A DNA stretch of 64,000 bases from Pseudoscleropodium purum (lineage: Eukaryota; Streptophyta; Bryopsida; Hypnales; Brachytheciaceae): NCBI GenBank assembly GCA_963969395.1, contig OZ017796.1, positions 42,894,243-42,958,242 on the forward strand, in the 5' to 3' direction. Every line of letters begins with the position of its first letter. Within the stretch, counting starts at the first letter, position 1. Shown here piece after piece: positions 26,766 through 38,849 of this stretch. Position numbers and translations under genes: made by a program. The notes beneath the pieces were generated by a model that made no database searches, had not been told where the DNA came from, and was given only the letters and a program-made list of their open reading frames with translations.

Positions 26766-27175
26766 TGCACTCAAATTGAGAGACCCTTGAATGTCCAATT
26801 TGTTAATTTCTAAAGATGACACCTTTATTCAATTTCATAATAGTATATCAAATATTTGACTCAAGTGTTCAAATGAATTGAGATAATGCGTATCTATTTA
26901 TATATTCATATCCAAAGGTATATATTTGTATCCATCCATGATCCATCCATATGGATCCATATTTATGCATTTGTAGGCAATCTTGAGTACATATTAATAG
27001 GAACAAGAAGTGGAATCAGATTTTTTTTGGTCAAAATACGAATTGTTCATGAATTTTTGAAAAAGTCTACCTCAAAGCTTGTAAGTGTCCAAAAATTTCC
27101 TCCAAAATTCATAGAAAAAGATTCTATATGCGACTAACCTACATTACCATAATATTTTTTTTAAGACAGTTGCAA

Positions 27176-27370
27176 TGTAAAAATGCTTGTGTTCGCATCG
27201 TGATGACAAATCAATTCCATTCAGTGCCTGAATTGCGTCAAATCTAGACCCCAAAGTTGGGAAGTTCAAAAAGTGCAGTTTTGAAGAGGAACCCATTGGA
27301 CAAGCGGAAGTGTTCAGGGGCCAAGAGGTGTAGATGAACGTTAATCAATTTTGGATGTAAGTTAGAAATA
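27176..27370. repeat. Duplicated hydrolase 5' flank, distal copy
   Basis: Second copy of the 25623-25820 segment, about 1.55 kb further out. It has several CG dinucleotides of the proximal copy replaced by TG or CA. The DNA between the two copies contains the 26.2-26.8 kb repeat. Confidence 0.75.
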
Positions 27371-28139
27371 TCTATATTAGATAACTTAAACATTTCAAAT
27401 TGGATGATGTAGGAAAGTCATAGGGAACTGAGTTCAATCTATGTGAAAATGAGGGTGTGGAAGCATGCCAAAAAACTCTAAATTTTTTGTCTAAAAATGA
27501 ATATTTTATTGAAATGAAAAGTGAATTTTACACCTGGACTCATTCCAGTTTCATAGGCTCACCTATTGTGGTTATCTCTGGCTCTTCTTCCACCTTAACA
27601 CTTTAGTGACCGGTTGACCAAATTATGGTTGATTTTGGGACTCATGGGAGACTCCTGTCCAAAGTAGGTTTCATTTGGAAAAACGCAAAGAGTAACGGAG
27701 ATGCAACATCTTGAGATGTATCTAATATACCAAATTTGGTTGCCAGCCGAGCTATAACGTGGTAGATGTGCAACTTCAATGGACATAGGCCTGGCCTGTA
27801 AGACATTACTAACATAAAGAAATATTTTTTCTTTGCAAAGGATGTCCAAAAATACGGAGGATTTGGCTAGCCAACTGTTAGAGACAGGGCGGGAAATGGG
27901 CACAGGGAACAAAGAAGAAAACATCATCATGAATACCATCTAGTGGACCTTCCTAGGTATGTTGCTTTACAAATAGTTGATGCTCAACAACCACTTGAAC
28001 GGAAGTGATCGTTAGGAGCTTGGAGAGGGATCTGAGGTAGTCACTATCACTGTGGGTGGTTGAGGTGCTCTGTGGAGGATGACTGGAACGGGGTGTGCAA
28101 CGGTTTGAGTATGTGGAGGCCGTGCTCTTTTTTAGTCAT

Positions 28140-29700
28140 GGACATGTGCTAAGGTGGTTTCAGAATTTGTACGTGACTGTCATAGGTTTGTACAGCTGAA
28201 ATCACAATAGCTAGATAGAGAGAGCGAGGAGTAGAGAAGGGAAACTCATTACAGTGTGTGGGAGACAAGAAATTTGTTGCACATCTCATTAGCAATAGTA
28301 GTGGGAGAGGGTGACTGTAGCTAATGAGGCAACCTCTATAGTTCCAAGATTGATCATTATTCAAAGTTGGGATGTGTCGTGGAGAGCATGCCAAGCTTGT
28401 CTGCAACAATAATGCTATGGCAGAAGGCAATGGAAGAAGGCCACGAACTACAGATAGTTGGCCCGATCTTCCTCTTCTAGGTAATGGTAATGTAGTTGCC
28501 ATCCAAATCCTTGAAGACTTTTGCAATAAAAGAAGAGTGGTTGGTAGGAATTCATGCATTCTTCTGGGATTGCTTTAGCAAGATTACTTGCTATCGCTAC
28601 CTATTCCTCAAGGTGCTACGGGATTTGAAGATTTGGGAGTTGTTACCAATTGCCAACTTCATGGAGTGTTTCACAAGCATTTGGCAACAATACTCAATTG
28701 GACCTATAGATGAGAGGAAGGAGATCCTAAAGGGATACCTACCGACCTCAATGACGTCCTCTGATCAATAGTCTACCTCGGAGTTTAGCACTCGACATAG
28801 AAAGGACTTCGAGCTAGGTAGTAGGGACATCGACAACAATTTATTGAACTCAATGTTCTCCGACTTGCCACAGTTAGTTGACCTCCCTTCTCTACTGCCC
28901 CATAGTGGTCGTGGGCCGCAGACATGAAGTGACTGGAAAGGAGCCAGAACAACAACTGCAGTTCAAAGAACCCCGCCATTGTCGCCTCCCGTACTACTTG
29001 AAGGGCACCATCGACTATTGAGCACTCCCCCTTGTAATAGGCCTAGAATTTCACTACATGGAGAAGATGTCGATGTAGCTACTAAACCGAAGCCCAAGCG
29101 ACCATATCGGAAGAGACAGAGTACTGCCAATGCCATGGACATAGCATCTGTAACGAAGGGCGGACCTCGTGGCCAAGGGTGCAAGCAGAGTTGTTCCAAT
29201 GCGCTTCAAAGGGGCCATCGTAGACATAGTGTGGACTTGACAATGCCATCCCTAGAGAGGCCAGTGCCCAGACTTGCCACACTGTTCACTTCGCCAAAGA
29301 CAAGGTCGACAAGCTGACGGATGAAGCCCTCAACAACCATCTCGTGCAATAGCACTCACATTATGTTTCCACTAAACGGGGCAACAGATGCCCCTCACTG
29401 CACTCGTTGACTAGGAAAGGAGCTTGCTCTAGATGGACCTAGTTCTAGTACAACACGTCATTCTAATGTGGTCGTCCCTCTTGACATGCTTCACTCCGTG
29501 CACGGTGCAACAATGATTGAACCTAATTTTGTTGAAATACCTTTCATCGACATGCAATGAGGGGGGAGTTGCTAGAGACTCCATATGGCACTATGCTTGG
29601 ACGAGTATTGCAAACAAACTTGTAGCCCGAAGGTGAATCGCCTTGTCTCTTATGTAATTTCGGAGCAAACTGTGGAATATAAGAAGTGTTTCTAAAAGAC
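28140..29700. other. Unrecognised, decayed coding-like region
   Basis: G+C is higher here than in the flanks, and plus-strand open stretches look protein-like. One (28496-28771) includes RDLKIWELLPIANF and DERKEILKGYLPTSM. Another (28979-29317) has a basic KPKPKRPYRKRQST patch. They lie in different frames and are separated by stops, so no intact gene is present. The region precedes the piggyBac remnant on the same strand by about 2 kb. It may be another part of that element or a separate dead element; I cannot assign a family. Confidence 0.3.
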
Positions 29701-31770
29701 TATCACTTTGTGGACATGGAAGCGCATGATCATGGAGACCTGACATGCCGGTGTTGCACATTGAACATGAAGTACGTCAGAAACAGCTACCTGCGTAGCT
29801 CCACATGTTCTCAAGTGTTGTCTTTTGCATTTCCTTCTATGAATTGGTGAACTTAGTCTTTCAAAATTTGCATGCATCGCAATGCTACCTTAGTCTAGAG
29901 TCCTCATCGAGTCTTTTGTATGATAGCTTCAATGTAGACTAGTCATCGTTAGGTTTCAGGATTTCCTTCTATATTTGCTATATTTGGATTCTATGTGTCT
30001 TCAGGATGTGACAGTCTTTGCTAGCCATGACAGCTTGGCTATTGACTCTTCCTCTTCCATAAGTGTTCTTTTCTTCTTCAATGTTGGCTTCACTCTTGAA
30101 ATTTACATTTAATAACCTTTGTGGTGTAATGCAAAATCCCCGAGTGATGGCACTATTCAAATAATGTGAATATTTGGCGAGGGGTCTCAATTCAATACTT
30201 CGGAGTAGGGTAGCTCGGAAATCATATTCCAATGTCATAAATCAATTATAAGTACTTGACCGGAATACTACACAAATAAAAAAGAAAATAAGGCCACAGT
30301 CAGAAAAGAGTTCATACCCTTTACAATTTGATACAACGGTGTTTGCAAAGCTGTAAGAGTGTAACTGTATAAGTCCATACCTTCGCAATGCTGGGAATAA
30401 GCTTGAACCTAGAATTTTGAAATGCATCGTCTCCATTGACAAACTGATCAAGTAACAATCCTGGTCAAATTGGCTTGTTAGCAACAAAGTACACTACCAT
30501 ACTATAATTAGGCTTGTGAGGAATCTGTCCATATAGCCACATCTTATCAAATCTCCCACAGTCATCAAAACTGGAGTTCATAGCCACTAGTTGGAGTTGC
30601 AGTACTAGTAGCATGTTTTATTGGTCAAACCACTACCGTAGTCTTGGAGGTTTTTATATGTGTTGGTTTTGGAGGGAAGGTACGTTTTGTTTTAGGTCAT
30701 TGTTGAATTCATTTCGGACGTGGCAACAAGTCACATTTGTTGTTGTGCAAGCAAGGATTGGTCAGTTCTAGTGGTGTTGTAAGAGGGCTGACCAATCCAT
30801 TCCCTGAACTGGTTGGTGAATGAGATCATTCGCTTGTCATCCCATGCAAATGACAAATTGTTGAAAACAAGATTAGCTCACATTAGAAATCACAATTCAA
30901 ATGATTTGGTGATTATTTGGTGACCAGTTTGAAATAATTTATCTAGCTAAGGAGTTACAGTTCAACATGAGGTTGCTTGCATGGGGTGCCAATTGTGGAC
31001 CTCTGTTTTGTTGTACTAGAAAGGTGACATTGAGCACTATGAATGATGACTTTGACATTCTTAATTGACATGTAGCATTGTGCAGATTTTGCCTTGAGTT
31101 CACGAATTGGATAAGAGTTTGCGACTATTGATCGGACCTTCATGCAGAATTTAGTCCAAGGTAATCTGAGGTTGCTAGATTAGTAGTATTGATGTTATAA
31201 TTGTAGGTCACTAATAATAGCTACAATTGTACTTTAAGTAACTGATGTGTCTCATGATCATCCCTTACTACTGGCAAGTTCTATAAGAGGTTTGGTGATG
31301 AATTTGAAATACTTATTCTTTAAAATTTGCATTCTTTGGAGGATTGTTGATGCTCAATGGGGCAAGAGTTCATGTATAATTGGCCGTTGCGGCTTGATGT
31401 GCTAACGTCACTGTGTGTTTCATGTTGTAGGGTGAATTTCATTATTCCTTGGAAGGAGTGCCTTCATCAAAAGATGACTGGAAACCTGACATGTGGGACT
31501 TTTGCTCTTTAGAGGATGGTTACTCTTCAAGAGACTGTGATGGAGGAAGGCAAGTAGGAGATGCTCCTATAGCATTACTCGGAGAACTTGGAGTTTATGC
31601 CAACGGACCACTTGCACAAGAAGAGGAGTTTTTGGTGAAGTATTCTGAAGTCAATTGGCATCTAAAGACATGGTTACTTTTACTCTGAAATTCCTTCTAC
31701 AGCCCAACTCCCAGTCCAACGGAAGAATTGGGTTCAAAGCCAAATACTCCTATTGACTGCTTCCTTACCG
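29700..31770. other. Spacer before the piggyBac remnant
   Basis: Nothing clear was seen. A short plus-strand open stretch at 31449-31688 immediately precedes the transposase-like sequence and might be its decayed N-terminal region, but it shows no diagnostic motif. Confidence 0.35.
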
Positions 31771-31775
31771 TCTAG

Positions 31776-33194
31776 GATGAGAAGATACAACGGAAGATTA
31801 TTCATGAGAGTAATGCCTATATGGACTACATTGATCCACAATCAAGAAAGCATAAAGGAGGTGTACTGCCATCTGCTCCAATAACAATCGGAGAGTATCG
31901 CCAATTCTGTGGGATCGTAATTCTCATGGGAATCAGGAAACAACCCAACATTAGGAACTATTGGCGGCGAGTTGGGAGTACTTTGCGATGTGATTCAATT
32001 GTGTAGACTACGAGTCGATTCATGATTATGTATATTCTCTAGTACTTGCACATGGTACCCAAAGGCTCCTACGTGACAAACAAGGTTGACCCTGCTTATG
32101 ACCCAATTGGGAAGTGTCGGTGGGTCTTGGAGGCATTGACAACAAATTTCAAAGCAAAGTAGAATCCACGTCATTACATCAGCATCGATGAGTGCATGAT
32201 TGGATACAACGGGAAATATTGTTCTTTCAAGCAATACATGCCACTGAAGCCTGTAACACATGGCATCAAATTGTGGATCTTGGCCGATAGTTCTACCAAG
32301 TTTGTGTGAAATATGGAAGTGTATGTGGGAGTAGAAGATGAACGTCGACATTGTCACGTGGAGCCTCCAGCAATGGGCATGGGAGTTGCAGTTGTCACAT
32401 GTCTCATTGTTGGCATGGAGGGGATGTTCTACTGAGTGGCGATAGACAAATTTTTTTCGCCAATGAAGCTCTTTGATGATTTGCTAAAGTGCGGCTTCTA
32501 TGCCATTGGAACAACACGACAACAACGCAAGGGTTTTCCTACGTCTTTGAACGTGACAAGTTAGGAAAGTTGAGGGACATTGCAGATACGTGTGCATCAA
32601 GACCACCAAATGGCAGCCATTCATTGGCAAGACATGAAGGGAGTACACTTCCTATCAACATCGGAAGATCCTATGGTCCAAGGGGGTGTCTCTGTTCTGC
32701 GCAATAAGGGTGTCCATTGACTACCAATACCAACTTCTGTAATCCAAATAGCTTATTCTGAGAACATGAGGGGCGAGGACATGAATGACCAACTAAAAGG
32801 CTCATATTCTATTCAAATCAACACCAAGTGGTGGCATTGTCTTTTTTTCTTTGCCATAGACATGGCATTGACAAATGCCTATGTGATCTACCAAGAATGT
32901 AGCGCAATGCACGGTGTCCGTCCAAAGAACCATCTGGACTTCCAATTGGAAATGGCTTATGCATTGATGGGACTACCAATTCCTGCAAGGTGCGATGGCT
33001 CAATAGAACCCATGCCACGACAATTGCAACTAATCACAATTCCGTGTTCTCGTGCAGGGCTTGCTCACACACCGCATTGAACGGAGTTGTGTCGAGTTTG
33101 CCTTCAGTGTCGAAAGTGGATTGCATACATATGTCGCCAATGTGGCAACAATTGATTGTATCCTATGTGTTGCTTTGATATTTACCATGAAGCC
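31776..33194 (+). pseudogene. piggyBac-type (DDE_Tnp_1_7) transposase pseudogene
   Basis: Plus-strand fragments follow the piggyBac transposase order. First comes an N-terminal piece with ITIGEYRQFCGIVILMGI and RNYW (31.85-31.97 kb). Next is DPAYDPIGKCRWVLEAL, then the first catalytic region ISIDECMIGYNGKYC (Asp codon 32187-32189) with FKQYMPLKP and GIKLWILADS. A second acidic site DKFFSP (Asp codon 32445-32447) is followed by LKCGFYAIGT, then MNDQLKGSYS...WWHCLFFFAIDMAL. Last is a C-terminal Cys-rich finger, CRVCLQCRKW...CRQCG...CCFDIYHE, at 33090-33194. At least six stops or frameshifts break it. Several stops are TAG/TGA at positions where related proteins have Trp, Gln or Arg. The cut-and-paste activity of the family is clearly lost here. 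I did not find the TTAA-flanked terminal repeats. Confidence 0.8.
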
Positions 33195-33199
33195 ATCTT

Positions 33200-34590
33200 A
33201 ACACACTCACGTCATCCTAGAAGCTTGGAATGATGAGCAATATCCGATGGGTTGTGAATTCTGAACTTTGATTTTGATAGCCCGGAGGTGGTTGTCAATG
33301 TTGTCTTCGTAGCATGAATTACAATTAACATCATTTGATTTACTCCTTATTCTGATGACTTCTTCCAATCCATGTAGAAAAGGAAACGAGGAAAAAATGG
33401 CAAGGTGGATGTCTTCAAGACGAGTGACTCCGAAGTAGTCCATGGCAAGGAAGATCAAGCTGATTTTGTTTCTGAGTGTCGTAGTTCTTCATCGTGTGTG
33501 TTTACTATAGACAAGCTTCAGGAGAGAAGTAATAGTTTTAGCAGGACATGGCCTTCTTGATGCCAAGCATGGACATGACATAAAAAAAAATTGAAAAACA
33601 ATTTTGAAACGTCCTTGTGTACATGTTTGACTTGCTAGATTTTCATGGAAAATGCTTGTTTTGAGTCTTTGCTAGTGCCGCAAGAACCATTCTATAGGTT
33701 CACTTGTTTGTGGTAGTTGGTCGAACGTAGAGAGGCTAAGCACGTAGTCACTGTCGCTGAATTGGCAATCATGATTACTAACTGCTTTCACCGTCACTGG
33801 ATTTTCCTTTGTCATGTCGAGAAGCAAATGGAAGCTTACTGCAATGATGGGAGCACAAGAGAATGCCATGATGGAGTCCCTAGGAACATGAAGTGGCTAT
33901 CACTCCTGCAAGTATTGTTGAAAAGATCGAGCGCCAACTGTTGATCGTGTGCAAAAGATACACCTAGTATTCAAACTTGTATTAGAGCCCTCATGTCACG
34001 TATTCCATTAAATTTGTCATTGAATCAGCTATAGTGGAGCAAAGGAAATGCACAGTATGGTATAGTAGTTGTCTACAAAGAAATGGAACCAGTCGGATTC
34101 ACCCTGAACCTTGTCATTTTGACATAAATCAGCCGCATTTGTTTCACTGGACTCGTATTGCTCAAATGATGGACCGATAAAAACACGCCATAGAAATTCT
34201 AAAACACCTCCTTATGTTTCGATTCTTCTTAAAACACATGAGTGTTGAAGCTAACTATGTTGCTTGGCAATCCTGCAACCCTACATTGAGTATTATGCTA
34301 GATATACACAACTAACGAAGAGCTTCTTTAGCTTCTCAGTGACTTATTCATTGGACTCATCAATCTTCGAGTAGTATAGGTGACGAGGTGGAGTACATGA
34401 TGTTTGTTTTTTCCTCTAGAGCATATTCAAAGGTCTTTCAAGTTCCAATCTATACAGTCCAATGACAAATCACGATTGCAGAACCCTTCCCAAATCACCT
34501 TTTTGGCAGTGTATAATGGAAAAAAGGCTCCCCCCCACCAAATCAACCATGGTCACTAAAGGATTAAGATAAGGTTACTGCACCTACACT
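33200..34590. other. Spacer after the piggyBac remnant
   Basis: Mixed-composition DNA with no recognisable gene. Its composition up to about 34.5 kb resembles the transposase remnant, so it may still be part of that element. Confidence 0.35.
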
Positions 34591-34592
34591 GA

Positions 34593-35002
34593 CTAACAAA
34601 ACTAAGTAAAAATCTGACATGATTTCATATGAACAACCATACTATAATCATCAATGCATGAAGTCCAAAATTAAATATAGAGAAGTTGTAGTGTGTGACA
34701 TACCACATATTACCAAGGAAGTTTGAAGAAAAAATAAATTGTGATTTGAAAAAAACAAACTTCAAAGTTAGCTATATCTAAAACCATGATGTGGAATTAC
34801 TTTATCTTTTTTCAATTTTTTCTTAAACTTCAAAAAAGATTTTTGTGCATTGGCATGTTGTTATATATCATTTTAGATTGTTGTACACAATAAATTAAAG
34901 GAAACTGACATTTACAGAAATTAAAATATCAACAATTTGACAAACATACAAATGTTGTCGGTTCTCACAATATTTTAATTTTGGAGGGGGAATTGAGAAC
35001 AT
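34593..35002 (+). repeat. Dispersed repeat, left half, interrupted by the Ty3 element
   Basis: This matches about 46690-47110 almost end to end with gaps, for example gaagttgtagtgtg.., accaaggaagtttgaagaaaaaat.. and caaatgttgtcggttctca. The match resumes at 41454 on the other side of the Ty3-type element, showing where the element landed. Confidence 0.8.
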
Positions 35003-35112
35003 TGTCGTGTAAAGAAAGATCGATAACCACAACAGATCGAGAGTCTCAACCAACATCAAACAAACGAAAAACATAGTCAAACACAACTATGCTAAGTATA
35101 CCCTTGAGACTA

Positions 35113-35486
35113 CGGAGACTACGGAGTTTGATGATTGGCCTTTGGAGGTAGGGCCACATCTTACCAGTGCCGAGGCACGAAGGGTGCGAGCGTTCATACA
35201 TTCGTATCGCAGCTGATTTGCCTTTAGTCTCCATGATTTGGAGGGCTATACAGGCAAACCTATTCACATTGAGTTGGAGGATGACCACCCGATCTTCCGA
35301 CGCCCGTACAAGCTCAGTCTTTCAGAGAAAGTTGGCATGCAGACTCGTTGTCAGGAGTTGTTGGCCACCAGCTTAATTGAGCTCTCTAACGGTGAATATG
35401 CTTGTGCCACAGTTATGCCATCAAAGAAGGATATCTTTGGCAATTGGACGGAGAAACGGATGTGTGGAGATTATAGACCGATCAAC
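35113..35486 (+). repeat. Inverted copy of the RT start, forming a hairpin with 35644-36022
   Basis: The plus strand encodes the same RT start as the minus strand at 35644-36022: EFDDWPLEVGPHLT, DDHPIFRRPYKLSLSEKVG, KRMCGDYRPIN. Differences are few (for example TGA instead of TGT after the IHSYRS-like stretch). The two arms of about 375 bp are separated by about 155 bp of RT sequence, so a transcript crossing it would fold into a long hairpin. Confidence 0.9.
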
Positions 35487-35487
35487 T

Positions 35488-36062
35488 CCCCAGAATGCAG
35501 TCTTCACTCGGTCATCCACCATCAATGGTAACTAATGATAACCAGACCGCAAATCTAGAGTACTAAATACTCTAGCGTGGCCCACCGCATCAAATAACTC
35601 CTCTGGCGTGGGCATGGGATATCAATCTGACTTGGTCTTGCGGTTGACCGGTCTATAATCTCCACACATCCGTTTCTCCGTCCAATTGCCAAAGATATCC
35701 TTCTTTGATGGCATAATTGTGGCACAAGCATATTCACCGTTAGAAAGCTCAATTAAGCTGGCGGCCAACAACTCCTGACAACGAGTCTGCATGCCAACTT
35801 TCTCTGAAAGATTGAGCTTGTACGGGCGTCGGAAGATCGGGTGGTCATCCTCCAACTCAATGTGAATAGGTTTGCCTCTATAGCCCTCCAAATCATGGAG
35901 ACTAAAGGCAAAACAGCTGCGATACAAACGTATGAACGCTCGCACCCTTCGTGCCTTGGCATTGGTAAGATGTGGCCCTACCTCCAAAGGCCAATCATCA
36001 AACTCCGTAGTCTCCTTCTCCACCGTAGAAGACTCACTGCGTACCGGCACGACCGATGATTG
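35488..36062 (-). pseudogene. Reverse transcriptase N-terminal part of the Ty3-type element
   Basis: Following an in-frame TAG at 36063-36065, the same frame continues into a Ty3-type RT start. It contains GKPIHIELEDDHPIFRRPYK, then QELLAASLIELSNGEYACAT, the MPSKKD and KRMCGDYRPVN strands, and after a TGA at 35622-35624 YPMPTPEELFDAVGHARVF, FSTLDLRSGYH. A TAG follows at 35532-35534, then LPLMVDDRVKTAFWG. The sequence stops being RT at about 35488, where it runs into the inverted copy. The YxDD catalytic strand and everything after it are absent. Confidence 0.85.
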
Positions 36063-36356
36063 CTACTTAGTAGCAGAGAGGGCATTCATGCCCCCAACCT
36101 TCTCACTCACGGGATCCACATAAAATCCCATATTGTGATGATAAAACCGAGAAAAGATATCCCCAGCATCCTCTCTACCAAAGTCCTCGGCCAAGGCTAC
36201 AAAGACACGCTGAGCACAAAGCTCTTCATCTACGTGCCTCTCCAAACGAAAAAGCAACTCCACTTCCTTGCTCTCTGTGAGATGTGGCACCGCTGCCCCC
36301 TGACCATCAGAGTCTGCCTCCAGCACGTGTGGCTGGTCACGTGAACGGTGCTGAAA

Positions 36357-37322
36357 GGCGAAATAGAGGCCACAAACCCAAACAAGAGTGTTAAGGTCAA
36401 TAGCTTGACCCAACAAATAACGACGTTGGCCCTCAGAGAGATCTGGTGCCGTAGTAGTGCCTGTCAAAAAGCCCATGGCCCGCTCCCTCTCATTGGCAGA
36501 AGGCTCCTCGTAAGTTTGAGAAGTAGAGTCCCAAACCATACCCGGACCGCGTGTCCTAAAGGCAAAAGACCCAGGGTAGCACATCAATGTGGGAAATGCC
36601 CCCCGTGTGAAACCAACGTGATTCACCACAGCCAAAGGTGGCTCATCATCCTTGGTAACCTCTATGGAAACACGATGGTCATCCAAGATGTCATCCACCT
36701 CACGCCGCACGGGTCGTTGCCCTTGTACAAGTGCAGAGGTGAGCGTTGCCGATGATGCCAAGTTGGTCCAAATCCAACGTGGCCGATGGGCGTAAGAGCC
36801 CAATGCCGCGGCATCAACATACGTGGGGGGACCAAGAAGGTGATGGATGTATGCCCCATCCTCACGCACCTTCGTCCGTGTATCCCCCAATGGAGGTACA
36901 TTCTCAAAAATGTACCCCGGTGGCATCGATTGGTGGATAATCCACCACTAGATGAGCCTAAGCAAATCCGCAAAGAGCCCCGACCGTGGATCATCCAAGC
37001 CACGTCCACTGCCCGCCCGTGAATGACCTTGGCAAGGCCATTCGGCAATCACCAAGTCCACATGACCCAATCGGCGAAGATCATCTTCACTAATCAAGGT
37101 CACATTACGTGGCAATTTACCAAAACACCCTCGAATCGCAGAAGGTGGTAACTGCTCTGGATACAACGCCAAAAGACGTTGGATGTGATGGTGAGCGGCA
37201 CGGTTGGCCGCAAAGCCACTATCCACATGAATGTACCGTCGTACTTTGAGCCCGGCTTCTAACACTACAGCTGGCCCTGTACCAATGCCAGCAAAGAGCT
37301 CCACGAGGGTAATATCCTCATC
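36357..37322 (-). pseudogene. DNMT3-like C5 cytosine DNA methyltransferase domain within the Ty3-type element
   Basis: The domain shows the C5-methyltransferase motifs in their normal, non-permuted order. Motif I is VELFAGIGTG (about 37307, AdoMet binding), followed by VRRYIHVD. DLVIAEWPCQGHSRAGSG is motif IV with the catalytic PCQ (about 37037). YIFENVPP is motif VI with the ENV glutamate. HRPRWIWTNL is motif VIII-like. ERERAMGF and YLLGQAIDLNTLVW are motifs IX-X. Spacing and the RYI, GRGLDDPRSGLF and ERERAMGF stretches resemble the DNMT3 branch. The domain is fused in frame between protease and RT, so it is element-encoded. An in-frame TAG (36948-36950) separates motif IV from VI, so this copy is not expected to make active enzyme. 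Precedent: charophyte and dinoflagellate retrotransposons with captured DNMTs. Confidence 0.88.
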
Positions 37323-37723
37323 TGGTGGACGCCACTGAATAGTGCGAGCCAACAACGGGGTAGAAGAATACTCTGAGTAATGCGAAACATCCAAAGCATC
37401 CACAATCTCTCGACTGCAGCGAGTGAGCTCCAATTGAGTCCCCCAAGGTGGAACCGGATCTTTGCAATGACGTGGAGGGATCTGTGGTGGTACATGCTCC
37501 CGTGATTCGACTACCCTTGACATAAAAGCATATGTCTCCTCTAGAAGCGTAGAACCACATGGCAAATTGGATGCCAAAGCGCTGCACCCAAACATAGCAT
37601 CCGCCGTAGGAGTCACTGTACTAGATGCGAAGACAACGGGGATGAGCTCCTTGCTGCCATCACCGGCAGACCACCCAGGCCTAATCCAAGCCTCCTCTGT
37701 CCAGTTATCCACCCCAAAGCCGA

Positions 37724-38090
37724 GTGGATAAAGTGCTTGCTGACCCACCCAAATGTCGTAGTTGGTGGCATTAGTCACAACGCACTGAAGAGAGACATGT
37801 GAAAACAATGGACCAGAGCCCACGCCAAACATCAACTGTAATGGATGTCGGGTGTACCCCATGGCCTTCTCCGTTCCCCCAACCGATGTGACAATTGTGA
37901 ATGGGCAAGGCTCGAGGTCTAAAGCACCTAGACCCAAATCTTGGGCTAACTGTTTGCCAATCATCACTGGCTGAGCCCCGGAATCCAACATAACACGTAG
38001 GGGGGTAGCTCGAGTGCGGTTGCCATCCGTACGGCCAACCACCATGACTCCATCATCATTCACCAAACGTATCACCCCTAGACGCACACT
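37724..38090 (-). pseudogene. Retropepsin-like aspartic protease domain of the Ty3-type element
   Basis: In the same frame, between Gag and the methyltransferase, VMLDSGAQPVMIGKQLAQDLGL carries the DSGA active-site signature of retroviral-type aspartic proteases. NYDIWVGQQALYPLGF follows about 75 residues later, like the family's ILG-D-L strand. A protease of this kind processes the Gag-Pol polyprotein. This part of the frame contains no stop. Confidence 0.8.
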
Positions 38091-38849
38091 ACGTCGCTCC
38101 CGTGCCGATCGGGCTGCAACATCAGACAAATAAGCCACTCCAGAGATCAAGGACTGATCCTTGGATGACTGCTCTATAGGTATGGAAGTGGCATTGGCCT
38201 CAAACACAGAAATAGCCTCCGCTGCCAACTTGGCCCGCATTGCCACCAAATCCTCCTCAATGGATGGAGCTGTCATTGCCTGTGACACCTCCAACGACGG
38301 AATGGGCACCTTGCCCTCCAACATACTACCCGCCAAGTGGAATACACCGGATGGTTGAAAATCCGGTGTGAGAAAGTCCACGCCAGCAAACACCGGCAAC
38401 TGCAACACCTTATACGCCAAGGTATGTGCAGCATCTCCACGACTAGAAGAAACCAGTGGGACCGGATTCAATGTGGGAGCGGCAGTAGAAGAAGCCGCAT
38501 CCGCGATGCTGAATGAAAGAGGTAGTCGGGACTGACCAATGTGGTTCGGCAAACCCACATGGCGTGAACGATTACTACTATTCGGCACAATGGAAGAGGG
38601 TGCCACCGCCTGTGCAATGGTCTGAGTATGAGTGGCAACTACTGCCACCACCTCCCCTGAAGCACCATACAAGTAGCGATCTAAGGCTAAAGATGAGCCT
38701 TGACCCCTCACCGCAGGCCGTGTGTCTGCCACTTGCCCCAAAGAAGCCATCGCGCTCATCTGCTTCTTTAGCGCCGCCAATTCGGCTTGAAGTGATTTCA
38801 CAGCCTCTGATCCGCCACCTGAAGACATCGGGCGCTTCTCAGGATGAAG

